Below, one piece after another: positions 1 to 11,799 of a stretch of DNA of 64,000 bases. The stretch comes from Nymphaea colorata (lineage: Eukaryota; Streptophyta; Magnoliopsida; Nymphaeales; Nymphaeaceae). The stretch lies in contig NC_045142.1 in the NCBI RefSeq assembly GCF_008831285.2, forward strand, positions 4,471,501-4,535,500. Direction: 5' to 3'. The notes under the pieces were generated by a model that saw only the letters and a program-made list of their open reading frames with translations, was not told where the DNA came from and did no database searches. The translations under genes were made by a program, and so were the position numbers. Positions within the stretch are counted from its first letter, which is position 1; each line of letters starts with the position of its first letter.

Positions 1-499
1 AGACCACTGATCGAAGTTCAACAATTTTCAAATCATATATGACGTCTGATCGAAGTTTAAAATTTTTCAGATTAGATAAGACCACTGATCGAAGTTGAAC
101 AATTTTCAGATTAAATATGACCACTGATCGAAGTTTATTAGCTTTCGTATCAGAGAAGACCGTTAATCAAAGTTCAACAATTTTGAGATCAGATAAGACT
201 GCTCATCGAAGTTCAACATTTCATTAAATCATATATGACCAGTAATCGAAATTCAACAATTCTCGGATCAGATAAGACCACTGATCAAAGTTCAATAGTT
301 TTCATATCAGAGATGACCGTTAATCGAAGTTCAACAATTTTGAGATCAGATAAGACCGCTGATCGAAGTTCAACAATTTATTAAATCAGATATGACCAGT
401 TATCGAAGTTCAACAATTTTTAGATCAAAAAAGGCAACTGATCCAAGTTCAACAATTTTCATATCATATATGGCAACTAATCAAAGTTCAACCAATGTC
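1..499. repeat. 39-bp tandem satellite array, truncated by window edge
   Basis: About thirteen diverged units follow one another with a 39-bp period (two spacings are 40 bp). Unit starts at GACC or its variants fall near 2, 41, 80, 119, 158, 197, 237, 276, 315, 354, 394, 433 and 472. Each unit carries a core close to TGATCGAAGTTCAACAATTT followed by an ATCA-AT half. The left end lies outside the window; the last two units are more diverged (GGCAACT in place of GACCACT), and the array fades near 499. A second-order pattern is visible, with alternating variants (AGATAAGACC and ATATATGACC), which suggests higher-order units of two or more monomers. No coding or CRISPR character. Confidence 0.9.
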
Positions 500-3400
500 T
501 CGCATATATTTACTTGAGTATTTACATAGGCCTTATATTTGTCAGTTTACCAAACCATGTTTTGGCCTCAAACAACAAATGCACTGTGATGGAGTTAAGA
601 GAAATACTCAACTAATTTTTAGTTCAATTTACAAATAGATATGCACAGATGGATGTAGATCAGCTCATCAAGCTGGTTTAATTGTTATAAGTAGCTGCTT
701 GCTAATATAATCGATCAAATGAGCACTCACTTCAGAAGTGGTAGGTTCTATGTCATGATGAGCTAATGGAGCTAGAAAATAGAATGTTGAGAACCTAACT
801 ATTTCTCTTTTCGTAAGTAAATAGAATCTTCATAATCTACTTAGACAAACTTTACATGCTCTTCACATAATGACTATCAATTCTTTTCCTAACAATTTAT
901 GGTCAAATTTTTCTGTTGATTCCACCACATATTGGAGAAACTCGTTTTTGTCTATGTGGTTCATATTTTATTTACTGTCTGGATTGTTGTTGTTCCAAAA
1001 GTGTTTTATGGTTTTTGCTATGCATGGCTACATTGGGAAAGTTGCCCTACGCTACATTGACAGTTTGTTTTGGTACTTGTTCTTTCTATTGCTTACTGTA
1101 TCTTTTCGACTGGTGTATAACAGTATGTATATCTCGATTTTTTTTATTGTTGATTTGTATATTTTTCTTTCCTTCCTCAAAATTGATGCTTCCATTGTTC
1201 TTTTGGCAGTTAGATGCTGTTGCACCATTATTAACATGGTTGGAAAGACCAATTGCAGTTGCTTAACTAAATGCGGACACATGCAGGCTTCCTACTTCAA
1301 AATTTGATGGTGAGTATGGTGCTTCAAATCTATTGTTTCATTACCGTTCTCAGCTGTTTTTCATATTAAAATAGTTTCTTCTTCGTGTTCCGACCTTTTC
1401 CTGAATTTTGTGTCATCAATGAATTTTCCTGTTTTGGGGGACTGAGTATTTGCATTGTTTTAGTGATTAGATTGAGGACAGGAGTGACTGCATCTAAAAA
1501 GTTTTCTTGTAATGCAGTGGGTTTCCAACTCAAGTTTTTTATACATGGTGTGCCAGTGGATTATACTGGTCCACACTGGTCAGAGTTGCCTGTTGAGGGC
1601 TGCTAGTTGATCTCCTTAATCAGGTTAGAGGATTTATTTTCCTTTATTAGTACAATTATATAGTTACTGACAGTTTGCAGATCACCATAAAGTGGTATGG
1701 TAGTAGTTGCAACTTTCTTTTGTCTTTTAGATCAACGAAAAGACTATATGAAATAAAAGGTTCGTGACTAAAAAGGTTATGCTGCTAGCTCTCAATCCGA
1801 AAATGCTTTCAACTGCTTTTGTAGTACTGATTGTAGCTTAACTTTTTCATTTTTGCTGCTTGAGTATTTGTATGTTATTGTTGGCTGTTCTTGCATTTTA
1901 TGTTTCTGTTGTTTCATGAGCCGTTCATGGATAGTTTGTGACACAGCAGCTGGGTTATCATTGTTAATGCATGGGTAATTGTGGTAGTTAATAGCAATGA
2001 GTGCACCCTTAATTCCGTCTTTATTTTGGTGGTCCCATTCATGATGAAGAGTTAGCATCACTGATGACATTTACTGAAGCATGTTGTACATCACTAAATG
2101 TCATTTTCTTGTAGTGAAGTTTTTTAGATATTTGACAAGTGTATATAAATATTTAAAATTGTGTATTTTGATACGCTTTCTTGAACATAAGTAAACATTT
2201 TTCTAAAACTTTTTATAAAATTTTTGTAACTTCATTGATGCTTCATACAATTTTATAGACATTTTTAAAATTATTTTTTAACATTTATTAAAAAAGTTGA
2301 ATGTAACAAGTTTGTTATATAGATTTTAAGTTTTGTACACATTTGTATACTCATGAAAAGTTTATGTTCTTTTAGATTTTCATGATTTTTTTTAACCAAT
2401 GTTTGTGAGCTTTTTTTAATCTCTTAGATTTTTTTTTTGCGATTGATTATTAAAATCCTTATGCACCTTTCATGTCTTTGATAAAATATTGGAAAGTTAA
2501 TCTTGTCAATTTTTTTTTATTTGCATGGCTTGCAAAAGTTTTCTCATAAATTTTTTAAAGTTAGTCTTTTAAATATTTATTGTAAATGTTGAGAAAACTC
2601 TTGTGGACTCTTGTGCATATTTATGTGCCCATGAAATCAATTGGGAGCATGGATGAATCTGTAGGCATGAAATTGGGAATGGCTTGGGTAGGCTCTTGTG
2701 TTTCTCACATCTGTTGTCATATTGGATGCTTTGTGACCGTGTTATTTGCACAGTTGCCTCATTGGTTTCTTTCTCCCTTATGCTCAAATTTGTGCATGAG
2801 TGTTGGTTTTAGTTCAGTCCTATGGAACTTTCCTTCTGCTGTTGAGATTTATGAATACATGTATCTTCCCAAATTGTCTATGTTTTCTTGGGGATAACTT
2901 GGTAATTCCTAGTGCAAAAAAATGAAAATTGATTCTTGATAATGCATGAATCTGTATTGACAAAATGGAAATTCTGATAAATGTACGACCAAAGTGAAAA
3001 AAAGGTTAAAAACATAATAAAAACCATGACAACTTTTATGCTTGCATAATTGGTTGAAGAAATCAACCTTCACTTATATTTCATGTTCTTCCTTTTGACT
3101 TCTGTTGCAGTTTCAATATGTTCTTGATGTTTTCCATCATGATATTGCTTCTTATTTTATGTTCAACAATTTTCATCTTAATCCACATAAATTATCGTCT
3201 TTTCTTGTTGCTCTTCATTGTCCTACATTTTTCTTTCAAGCAATGGTAGTTGCCTAGATCAACAAGTTGTGAGGTAGATTCCTAAGCTAAAGCGTTCTTT
3301 TTGTTTTTCACTCTCAACTACTGCATTGTATTAGATATACCGTATGAACCAGTTACAGTAGAGAGCTATGTCTTGTGCGCCCAAGGACTTTTGATCTTTA

Positions 3401-5303
3401 TATCAGTCACAAAAAACGCATATAATGTGTTTTTTTGGTACTTTTTTATTTTTTTTATTATTTCAGGATTTATTATATTTTTTAAACATTTGTTGAGACT
3501 TTCTTGAGATATTCCCGAGATGTACAACTTTACCGTATTATACGCGAGAAATTCCTCGCCATGTAATACCCGTATCCGATATATGTGACAATGCTTTATA
3601 TCAATCTTCTACCGATCAAGTCACAAAATCTAGTTCCACAGCTATTATCCATTTTTTTCTTATGATTCTTTTAATAATGCATTCATCATTAGTCTTGCCA
3701 CTGGAAAGGTAAGCCATCAGATTAAGGATTTTTTTGTTTGGTAATTTTTTTTCCCTATTGAGGTATTCCTCTTATTCCTTTGTGGCAAACTCTATTCCTT
3801 ATCTTGTTTATAATCGACCGTTTAATAATGCTGGTACAGGAGCCACCTCACCAAGTGGTTGGGCCCTTCGAGCTGAAGGTGGTCAAACATGTTGTGTCTC
3901 AACTTAGTTGGTACCAAAACAAATAAAAATCAGGTTATCTATGGCTAAATTGTCATTCCCAGCTGCATTTTGGGACGTTTCCTTTATATTCAAAATCATG
4001 CATAAGATGAATAATATCCTATGTTTTCGGATGTCAACATATTCTTTTGATATCTTTTTTGCTGTTTTACTAGAGTGTCATGAGTTACTTATCTAGAAAT
4101 GGAATAAATATCTGATGTTCTATTATATTTCCTGTTAGAGCATGGGGAACACATTGGCATTTGACAGGTACAAATCCATGTTTTTCAAGACTGATGTTAC
4201 TTAAATCTCCTCTATAAACAGGAAGTTTTGGAACTCAAAAAATTTGCTTTTTACGAAGATTAGTTAATGGAAAGCTCAACAGGAGGCTCTATTTTCGAGG
4301 AATTTAGAATCCAGTAGTTGGTTTATATTTTGCTTCTTGCTGTGTAGTCTTAGCATATTTTGTTGCTTTGTCTTGACCATTTTTTGGGTCATACTATGCT
4401 CTTTACTTTTTATGAAGCTGTCCTCGGGTAAGTGCAGCTTCTTGTCATTTCATTTCCTTTGCTACTTATTATCATGTTTCACTTGTGTTTACGTTTCTTT
4501 ACAGTTTTTCTTTTTTAAGTAGCTGTTTTGTAATTATATCTTGTCTTTTTGTTTCCTGAGATTTGACTTGATACTTAACCTTGTTCTGCTGATCCAACAT
4601 GGTGTGCAATGTCCCTCCATATGTTGTGCGTGGTTCAACGAAAATATTTTTTGTGTGATTTTGGATTTACCAAATTTCTTGAATAAGAACTGCATATTAT
4701 AGTACTCCATTCTGATTTTGTCTTAATATTGCGGTCCTATCCTATGAATTAATCTGTATTTTCTTGATAATGTTTTGGTTCGTGTGACAAAGTACATAAA
4801 ACACTGACCTGACTTCTAGAGCTTCACTTGTGTGCAAGGGTATGTTTGATAACCAATCATCTTAAATTCACAAACTTTTAGGTGGCAAAAGATTGATGGT
4901 GGTTCATCAAGCTAAAGATCTTAGGTTAAACTTGATTATTTTATATTGGCAAACCTGACTATTAATATTGTGTTTGACGAAGTACCCGTGTGTTAATGAA
5001 CAAGTGAGTTGAGGAATGGGCTTGGCAATCGGTCAAGTTGATTGCTTTAAAGTGCGCATTGTTTCTAGTCTTTTCTTGACAACTGTTCATCGAAAAAAAA
5101 AAATCTTTTCTTTCCAACTGATCTTAGAAAACCCTATGATGCCCGTCTTTTTTATGCATGACCTAGCCGCATTTGTCAAATGCATCCATGCTTGGGGGAT
5201 GTAGAATTATGTTTGGAATGACTCAACCCATGATTCATCGGTAGATGATTGTTGTGGCTTTGGTATTTTGTGTATTTTAGCACAATGATGTTATGGTTCT
5301 ACT
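500..5303. other. AT-rich stretch without a recognisable gene
   Basis: This stretch is AT-rich with many T-runs and scattered short open frames on both strands. Between 870 and 1310 two plus-strand frames and one minus-strand frame overlap, which is what low-complexity sequence gives by chance; none has a recognisable domain. A short frame near 3838-3925 has protein-like composition but no recognisable family. I see no supported gene, RNA or transposon boundary. It could contain introns or untranslated sequence of a gene lying to the left. Confidence 0.5.
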
Positions 5304-5304
5304 A

Positions 5305-5345
<41 letters not shown>
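5304..5345. repeat. Compound (TA)n(CA)n microsatellite
   Basis: A run of about 11 TA dinucleotides passes directly into about 10 CA dinucleotides. Confidence 0.95.
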
Positions 5346-5346
<1 letters not shown>

Positions 5347-5553
5347 CATGTCATTAATATTGAACACTTTTGACATATCCCTCACTCGGTAGTTGGCAGC
5401 AACTTCAACGATGTTTGGAAGTAGCTTTTGTAAAGGTGAACAATAAATTGTCCTTATTTTCAAAAAAATAATGTGGATGCCTCGTAAATCAATTTATACA
5501 CTTTTTATATTTATTCAGCTTACATTTTTCAAATAAAGTTTAGCATTGGTGGG

Positions 5554-5818
5554 TAGGGCTGGGCACCGGCCAGGTACCCCATGAATACCTGGCCTGATCA
5601 GGCCTAAGTACTCGGTACTCAGGTTGACCCGATATGTTATTATTATTATTTTTATTTGAATAATAATGTATAATTTAATATATTAAAAAATATTTTATTT
5701 ATTTATTTTTATTTTAACCAGGCTGAGTCTGTCCTGAGTCTGTCCTATTTCCATTTCCAGTTGTTTGGTTAGACCCGGACTCGGGCTTTGGGCTGGTTCA
5801 GCCCAATGCTTAGGCTTA
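5554..5818. mobile_element. Decayed hAT-like MITE
   Basis: The left end reads TAGGGCTGGGCACCGG, a form typical of plant hAT-type non-autonomous elements. The right end, read on the other strand, begins TAAGCCTAAGCATTGGGC, an imperfect match. Both ends hold subterminal GGCC/GGGC motifs (ACCGGCCAGG, ACCCGGACTCGGGC) around an AT-rich middle. The 8 bases left of the element (TTGGTGGG) only roughly match those to the right, so a target duplication, if it was one, has decayed. An old copy is the best reading; the right boundary is approximate. Confidence 0.45.
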
Positions 5819-5904
5819 TGGTGTGCATGCAGTCTGGTTCAGAATATGGAGGTTTGGGCCTCTCTCTCTGATATAATCTGATTTTAATTAAGAAGTATTT
5901 CAAA

Positions 5905-6090
5905 TCTGATTTTTTTAAAAAAAGTATTTCAAATATATGAGTTTAATAAATAAACATAGTATTTCAAATATATGAGTTTAATAAATAAACATATGTTATC
6001 TGACCTAAAAAGTATTTCAAATCTGATTTTTAAAAAAAAGTATTTCAAATATATGAGTTTAATAAATAACATATGTTATCTGACCTGAGG
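5905..6090. repeat. Local tandem duplications, AT-rich
   Basis: A module of AGTATTTCAAATCTGATTTT, an A-run, AGTATTTCAAATATATGAG, TTTAATAAATAA and ATGTTATCTGACCT occurs twice (about 5910-6007 and 6008-6090). In the first copy the ATATGAGTTTAATAAATAAAC part is repeated again. Copies differ by few bases, so the duplication is fairly recent. Confidence 0.8.
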
Positions 6091-7589
6091 TCCTTGGTTA
6101 CCGCCGTCCAACCGAAGCCCACTCGTAGGCGACGTTTGATGGCTGTTCATCGAGTGTTTTTTTCCTTTTCAGTACGGTTTCAACCAGTTTATCAAACGCT
6201 GAAAAAATTCACTCGCTCAGAATGGATTTCCCTGGAAAAAAGTGGCCTTAATTTCAACGGTTATATTCCATATGGTGTGTGTGCAGGCGTAGGCTAGTGG
6301 AAATATGGAAGAATATTTACGAAAAACGTAAAACTGCTCGAGATAGGGATTGAAATCGTAAGATCATCTCCTTATCTTTGAAACCGTATCTGAGACAGTT
6401 CCGAGAAGCCCCCACACGCTTACGTAATTTCTATTAGTACAGAAGTCAGATTATATATGACATCCGGGGAACGGCATGCTTACCATTTAGGTTTCTTTTT
6501 TTTTTTTTCGTTTAACTAGTCCTGTTTTATTGATTACTTTTCAAGCGCACAAGTCATTTTCTAAAGCTTTCGAATTTAACCTCCAAGGTAAAATCCATCT
6601 GGAGGGTATTTTTCGTGCATAATGATATTAGAGTTTCCCAATTTTGTAGTCGGATTTTTCTGATGCATATAAAGCTTCATACCAAATTGGGGCTCGATAA
6701 ACTAAGGGTTCCAAGTCATATATATACACTTTTACATTCAAGTTAAACCCATGCATCTCAGAGTCTAAGATGCTTCTTGGCAATTAAGATTTTGAAACAT
6801 GTATTTGCATGGCATTACAAATCAACTGGGGTTGTGCCGCCAAGGCATCCGGGCAAGTCTTGAATCATGTTGCTAATATGGCTATCAAATAAGATTTAGC
6901 ACCTAGTCCCATATGTGAATTATGTGAATTAAGGTGGATGATTTGTTAACCTATCATCACGGTTAGTGGGCTTAATACTAGTTTTGTATATACGTGCCTT
7001 TATATATATTACTAATAATATAGAAACCTGTTGTTTTAATCATGCAAATTAATTACTTTAACCATGGATTGCAACCTTTAGAAAATGGGTATTTAATCGG
7101 GCAGCTTATGATCTTTTAAACGAAGCTCTTAGATCAGTTTTGGGGCGAAACGTAACTTCTAAACACAGATAAAACATAAATGTCTTGGACATAAATTAAG
7201 TTGAAATGGTAAATTGATTTTTGTATAAAGTGTGTGTGTGTGTATAGTTGTGAAATATGTAGGCTAGGTAAACATAAAACTGCTTCTAAGTTGTCCAAGC
7301 CTACCTCCCCTTCTTAGTTTACAAAATTGTTTTGGATTCACATGGGTCTGGTGAGAATAAACATTCATTGACCACGGCCTTTACCGTGGCCAATCGTCAC
7401 TTACGCCCCAACCAGACAAGTTGAGTAAGTTACGGAACCAGAAAAAATAAAATCAAACGATGACAATGTACAATTAACTCGTACACAATTTACACAATTT
7501 TTTGGTGAGCTTATTGAAAGGGCAGCTGGGCTTTTATGGCCTGTAGCTGTAGTCTAATGTCATCCTGTGGACCCTTTATTTTGCTTGTA

Positions 7590-7715
7590 CCTACCCATTT
7601 TTTGTAAATAAATGGAGGGAAGACTACTTCCAACAACTGCCTTAAGTTGCATCCTACCCATTTTTTGTAAATAAATGGAGGGAAGACTACTTCCAACAAC
7701 TGCCTTAAGTTGCAT
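7590..7715. repeat. Perfect 63-bp tandem duplication
   Basis: Bases 7590-7652 and 7653-7715 are identical as far as I can read, each starting CCTACCCATTTTTTG and ending AAGTTGCAT. The unit length is a multiple of three, so an antisense open frame (7511-7816) survives with a repeated 21-residue block. I do not recognise that frame as a gene. Confidence 0.93.
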
Positions 7716-7935
7716 AGTATAGCTGGTTGAACTGACTCGCCTATAAATGGTGAGTCATCAGTTTGATTCATGTGGGTGTTGCTTCCATGTACTACAAATG
7801 GTCCTGCCGCAACCACGGAAGCAGGCCTTGAACATCGGTGGTACGGGAGGAGGGAGACTTTGGCTTATCGGGTATCACCCCTTATCTCCCAACAGCATTT
7901 CATTGGCACATATACAATTTGATGTGCAAATATAA
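7716..7935 (+). mobile_element. Possible tRNA-derived SINE
   Basis: The sequence begins with a box A-like TATAGCTGGTTGAACTGAC and, about 30 bases on, a box B-like GTTTGATTCATG. These are the two internal RNA polymerase III promoter elements in the spacing of a tRNA-derived head. A GC-richer body follows and ends in an A-rich tract near 7935. I could not find target-site duplications or a second copy in the window, so this is a weak call. Confidence 0.3.
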
Positions 7936-8380
7936 AAGAGAGATAGTGATACATAAGTTGGTTTTTTTTTTTATCCCTTAGTTAAAGGTTCTCTCCACTC
8001 TTCAATTTATCCCAGGAACGCCCATGTTGGCTACTTGGGTGCTTGCTCTCTATTTCTCATGTAGTGCAAGGCTTTCACTTGATTCGCCAACAATCGAAGC
8101 TATACTATGCTTGTTCCTGCATCAGCAATGTAGAGAAGACCCCAAAAAATGAGGGAAAATTCAGATCTCCATTAACTCAAATCAACCAAGCTAAAAAAAT
8201 CAAAACATGAATATAGATAATCATAAGCAGAACCTAATCTAATGTCGATCATTGGTTGAGATCAAGTCCCTAAAAAAATATTGGAATTTGAATATAAACT
8301 AACACAAGTTCAAATAGTCCATAACAAGAAATGGATCAGTCTCCCTCGGTTGGAGAAGATTCAAATCTGGCGCTAATAAT

Positions 8381-8797
8381 TGGGGGTGTTCTATATATTT
8401 CATTTGCATTAGATATCCTACTGAACCATTCGGAAAAAATTGGATATATAAAAAAATTAATATCCGATTAATAAATTGAATCAGCTCTAGATTTAAGATA
8501 GTTTCAGATTAGATATACATAAATATTTGATCGGATTCAGATTCAAATCAAATTTAGTTACAAATAGGTATCTTACATTCAACGTCCTTACATTTTGAAA
8601 ATTGGTCGGATTCAATTCAAAATTTGGATTCAAATTCAAATCAGATTTTGATTGTGAGTCAGATTCAGATTTAGATTTGGATATGGCTTTTCTTCATTTG
8701 TGTTTGCATTTGCATTGGAATCTGAATATGTGAATATTCGAAAAAGCAGATCTAATTAAAAGTACATCTGAATCGAATCTGATCCATTAATACCTCC
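8381..8797. mobile_element. Old copy of a TCAGATT-rich hAT-like MITE family
   Basis: This segment shares its order of motifs with the better preserved element at 55202-55639, in the same orientation: a CTGAACCATT block near the left end, many GATTCAGATTC/GATTCAAATC blocks, a CCTTACATTTTGAAAAT block, and a GAATATGTGAATAT block near the right end. The ends (TGGGGGTGTT and, on the other strand, GGAGGTATTAAT) resemble but do not match the TAGGGGTGACAAT ends of the other copy. No clear target duplication remains. Confidence 0.65.
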
Positions 8798-9485
8798 GGC
8801 CATCATCCTTGAAAAATCATGTAATCGAAAACCACTTCTTCTAACTCTTAAATTTTAATACTTAATTGACTGGTTTGTGTCAATTAGATTAATAGATAAG
8901 ATTGACATAATGGAGCTAAGCTGGTTACAATCTAGTAAAGACCAAGTTGAGTTAGGGCATGGATTTGGGTCAAATCGGCATTTGGTCATTGAGCACTAGG
9001 CTTTGATGATATTGTTTCATTCAACAGGTAGGTTTCGAGTCTGCCCTTTGTTGTATGGATCCATAAGTAAACTGTTTGGATTTGGTTTTCGGTGTGGATT
9101 TGGGTCCTGGAAAAGTTGACCTGGGTTTGGGATTGGGTTAGGATTGAATAAACATGAGATGGCTTGGGTCCGACAAGTCGAAATGGGTGGGGGATGTTGA
9201 CGGTTCGGGTTCTGACCGTAGATGCACCCGGTCCCTTCCAAAGGCCCGGTTTGCGTAGGTAGCACTGTTGAAAGCAGTTTGTTTTTCGTTGTCAGGCACA
9301 AAGTGTTGGAGTATACAAAAAGACTAAAGTGCCCTTCACTATTCTTCTACAAGGCACAAAAGAAAGTGGCAAAAAGTGGGAAACGTTCCTAACGCTCAAC
9401 ATTGTGTTGGTCTAACCACGTGAGGAATTCCATCATCTTGCTGAACCTTCATGCTAATACAAAGTAAGAGTCAAAACTTCAACGA

Positions 9486-9557
9486 GCGTTTGTAGTCCAA
9501 CGGTTAGGATAATTGCCTTCCAAGCAATAGACCCGGGTTCGACTCCCGGCAAACGCA
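9486..9557 (+). tRNA. tRNA-Gly (anticodon UCC)
   Basis: This 72-base gene folds as a complete cloverleaf. The acceptor GCGTTTG pairs with CAAACGC and is followed by discriminator A. The D-arm carries the box A-like TAGTCCAACGG, the anticodon loop is CTTCCAA between stems ATTGC and GCAAT (anticodon TCC), and the T-arm contains the box B GGTTCGACTCC. The gene has no intron and no encoded CCA. A run of six T (9560-9565) lies two bases downstream and fits an RNA polymerase III terminator. It reads glycine GGA codons in the cytosol. It sits alone in a repeat-rich interval. Confidence 0.97.
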
Positions 9558-9559
9558 AC

Positions 9560-9565
9560 TTTTTT
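9560..9565 (+). terminator. RNA polymerase III T-run terminator of tRNA-Gly
   Basis: Six consecutive T begin two bases after the tRNA 3' end, the usual pol III termination signal. Confidence 0.85.
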
Positions 9566-9758
9566 CCTCACTGTGAATGAAAAAACCCCAACTAACTTAA
9601 GCTTTCATTTCTCTCTTTTCCTTGCTCCCCTTCTGCAGACGATTGTTCGTCCCTCAACTCCTGCCCGATTTTATTTTCTCACGCGTAATTTATACATTTA
9701 AATTGAAAAGCCCACCCCTCCTACTAATTTCTTTCTTTTTCCTATGTCGTAGTTTCAT

Positions 9759-10368
9759 GTAACATCGGGCCTCGGGCTTCGGTTTATGCTCGAGGCCCGG
9801 CCCGGCCCGGCCCGATTATTAATGGGTCGGGTGGGTTGATCCGGGCTTTGAGGCAGGTTGCTACTTGCTAGCCTCTAGCTCACTCAAAAAATGAGTACGA
9901 ACGTAAATCATGTGCACTTAATAAAATAACAAAAACAAGAACAACAACCAGTAGAAAGTAGTCCTCTGAAGGAGCACTCGATGCAATCGACGATGAAGCA
10001 AGTAGAGCAGTTGTGCGATGGCGGCGACCGACGGGGGGACCGGAAGAAGCAGTCAAGGGGCGACGGCCAATGAGGAAGACTGGAGGAGGCAGTCTCGAGC
10101 TCGCGGCGATGAAATTTCTTAATGAAACGAAAAGAGAAAAAGAAAACCTAACCCATAACCCTAAGTTCTTAATTCTCTAAGTTCATTTTTTTTAAAGAAA
10201 AAAAAAAAACTCATGTCAGGCTTATCGGGTCGCCACCGATCATAGTGGCAGGCCCGGGCCGGGCCGAGCCCGATAAATTTGGCCCGAAAACTTTTTTGTC
10301 AAGGCCCGAGCTCGTGGCGAGCCGGGTACCGGATACCCGGCAGCGGCCCGGCCCGATGCCCAGGCTTA
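9759..10368. mobile_element. CCCGG-rich hAT-like non-autonomous element (remnant)
   Basis: GC-rich ends enclose an AT-rich middle. The left part has CATCGGGCCTCGGGC and tandem GGCCC units (9759-9860). The right part has CCCGGGCCGGGCCGAGCCC and ends GCCCGATGCCCAGGCTTA. Read on the other strand the right end begins TAAGCCTGGGCATCGGGCC, sharing CATCGGGCC with the left end. Such subterminal arrays and TA-GGC-type ends are common in plant hAT-like MITEs. No target duplication was found and the left boundary is uncertain. The GC-rich inner part (9955-10090) has no recognised gene. Confidence 0.45.
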
Positions 10369-11799
10369 GACAATATTTGCATTTTACTACTTTATCATTA
10401 TTCTGTGCTGTAGGGTGCGCCGCGCCTGGTGCACCTAGTCCTCCCTTTTTTGGGTAATTGTATTAAATTCCAATGGCCTAGATGGGATTGAAGCTTTCCA
10501 TTCTTATTCTTTTCAAAAAGTTAAGAGAGAGAGTGTGTGTTAATGAAAAATAAGTCGTTTTTTTCTTATATGGTCAATACAAAAACAAACCAATAATTAG
10601 ATTACCAAAAGAAGGAGTTTATTGGACATCTCGGAAGAGATAAAAAGAAAGAGGGAGTTTGTAGGTAGTACACAATAAACCATCGCCCTCCTAGAGTGTG
10701 TTCATATTTTTTTTTTTATAACATATGTTTTAGCATGAATAATGTGAAATAATATGAATTCATATGGTTGTTTGACAATCAAAACAGTAATAAATTGTTT
10801 CATGAATCTATCTAAAAAGTTAGTCTAATTTCATAAAACAATTATGATGGTACTCTATAAATCACTATAATAGTTGGAATAAATTCATAAAATAGTAACA
10901 AAATGTCACTTTTAAAAGCGTTTGATAATGTGAATATTGTGTCTTTAACATAGATTTATAAAAGTTCATGTTGCCAAATATTTAACATTTTAAAGGACAT
11001 CACCGTTCAAGAGGGGAGGGGAGAGAGAGAGAGAAACGACTTAATTATGTCAACATTACTTAGCTGTTTGAAAAATAATTATATAAAAGTTTCTTCTTTG
11101 TTAACGATGGAAAATTAATTTAAAAAAAACTTGACCGCATTGTTTTTAAAGGCCAAAATGATAGATTTTTACCGATTTCACAACTAATTTACCAAAAAAA
11201 AAAAAGATCTTATAAATATCTTTCGTTACCCATAAAAACTTTGAAGCTCGGTTTTCACGAGAACAAGAAGTTAGATTCATGAAGCGTATTCCTTAAAATT
11301 TCCCCAAGAAAAGATAGCAGCTTCATTTCGCGCAGCGACGAACTGTGAGTCCCATTTCTGTATTATGGTCAAATATCTGGACTTTCGAGAAGGAGACAGC
11401 GTCTGCTTGCAGAGGGGAAGAAACCGCGAGACGAGGGAGGGCGAGTCTTGGTCGTCGTTCTCGCGTAGGACAAAAGTAGACGATCAAAGGACGCCTCTGC
11501 TCTGGGCCCCTCGTCGTCCATCCCATGGAGCAGAGAATTCTCTCCCGCTCTCTCTCCTCTTCCACTTTCTCGCTCTTTTCTTTCCCCACTCACTCCGCAA
11601 TAGAGGCTTCGACCTCTCTCTTTCTCTCTCTGACTGGCTTATGGCCGCCCTTCACAAAAGAAACGGGGACACATCCTAGGGCTTACTTCTCCTCGATGAA
11701 GCCCTAGAATCGCCCCCTCTCCTTGTATATCAGAAGTTTTCTCCTCGATCTTTTCATTTTTATTACATTTACCAGCGATCCGAGGTAGTGGATCGCGAG
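10369..11799. other. Upstream region and probable 5' UTR of the ITN1-like gene
   Basis: 10,500-11,290 is AT-rich and repeat-like, with no supported gene. From about 11,330 the sequence becomes GC-rich and CT-rich (TCTCTCTCC-type tracts at 11,530-11,640), as is usual in plant promoters and 5' leaders, up to the start codon at 11,800. Overlapping open frames on both strands here are composition artefacts. I could not place a TATA box with confidence. Confidence 0.4.

Noticed and set aside
1..499. CRISPR-like regular repeats
   Set aside because: Units follow each other without unique spacers and diverge along their whole length; this is a plant satellite.
870..1307. Open frames of 145, 116 and 76 aa overlapping on both strands
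   Set aside because: Three frames overlap in one AT-rich stretch, rich in Phe, Leu, Cys and Tyr from T-runs, with no recognisable domain or splice structure.
3838..3925. Short frame with protein-like composition (VVGPFELKVVKHVVSQ)
   Set aside because: Under 30 codons, with no family recognised and no convincing splice context.
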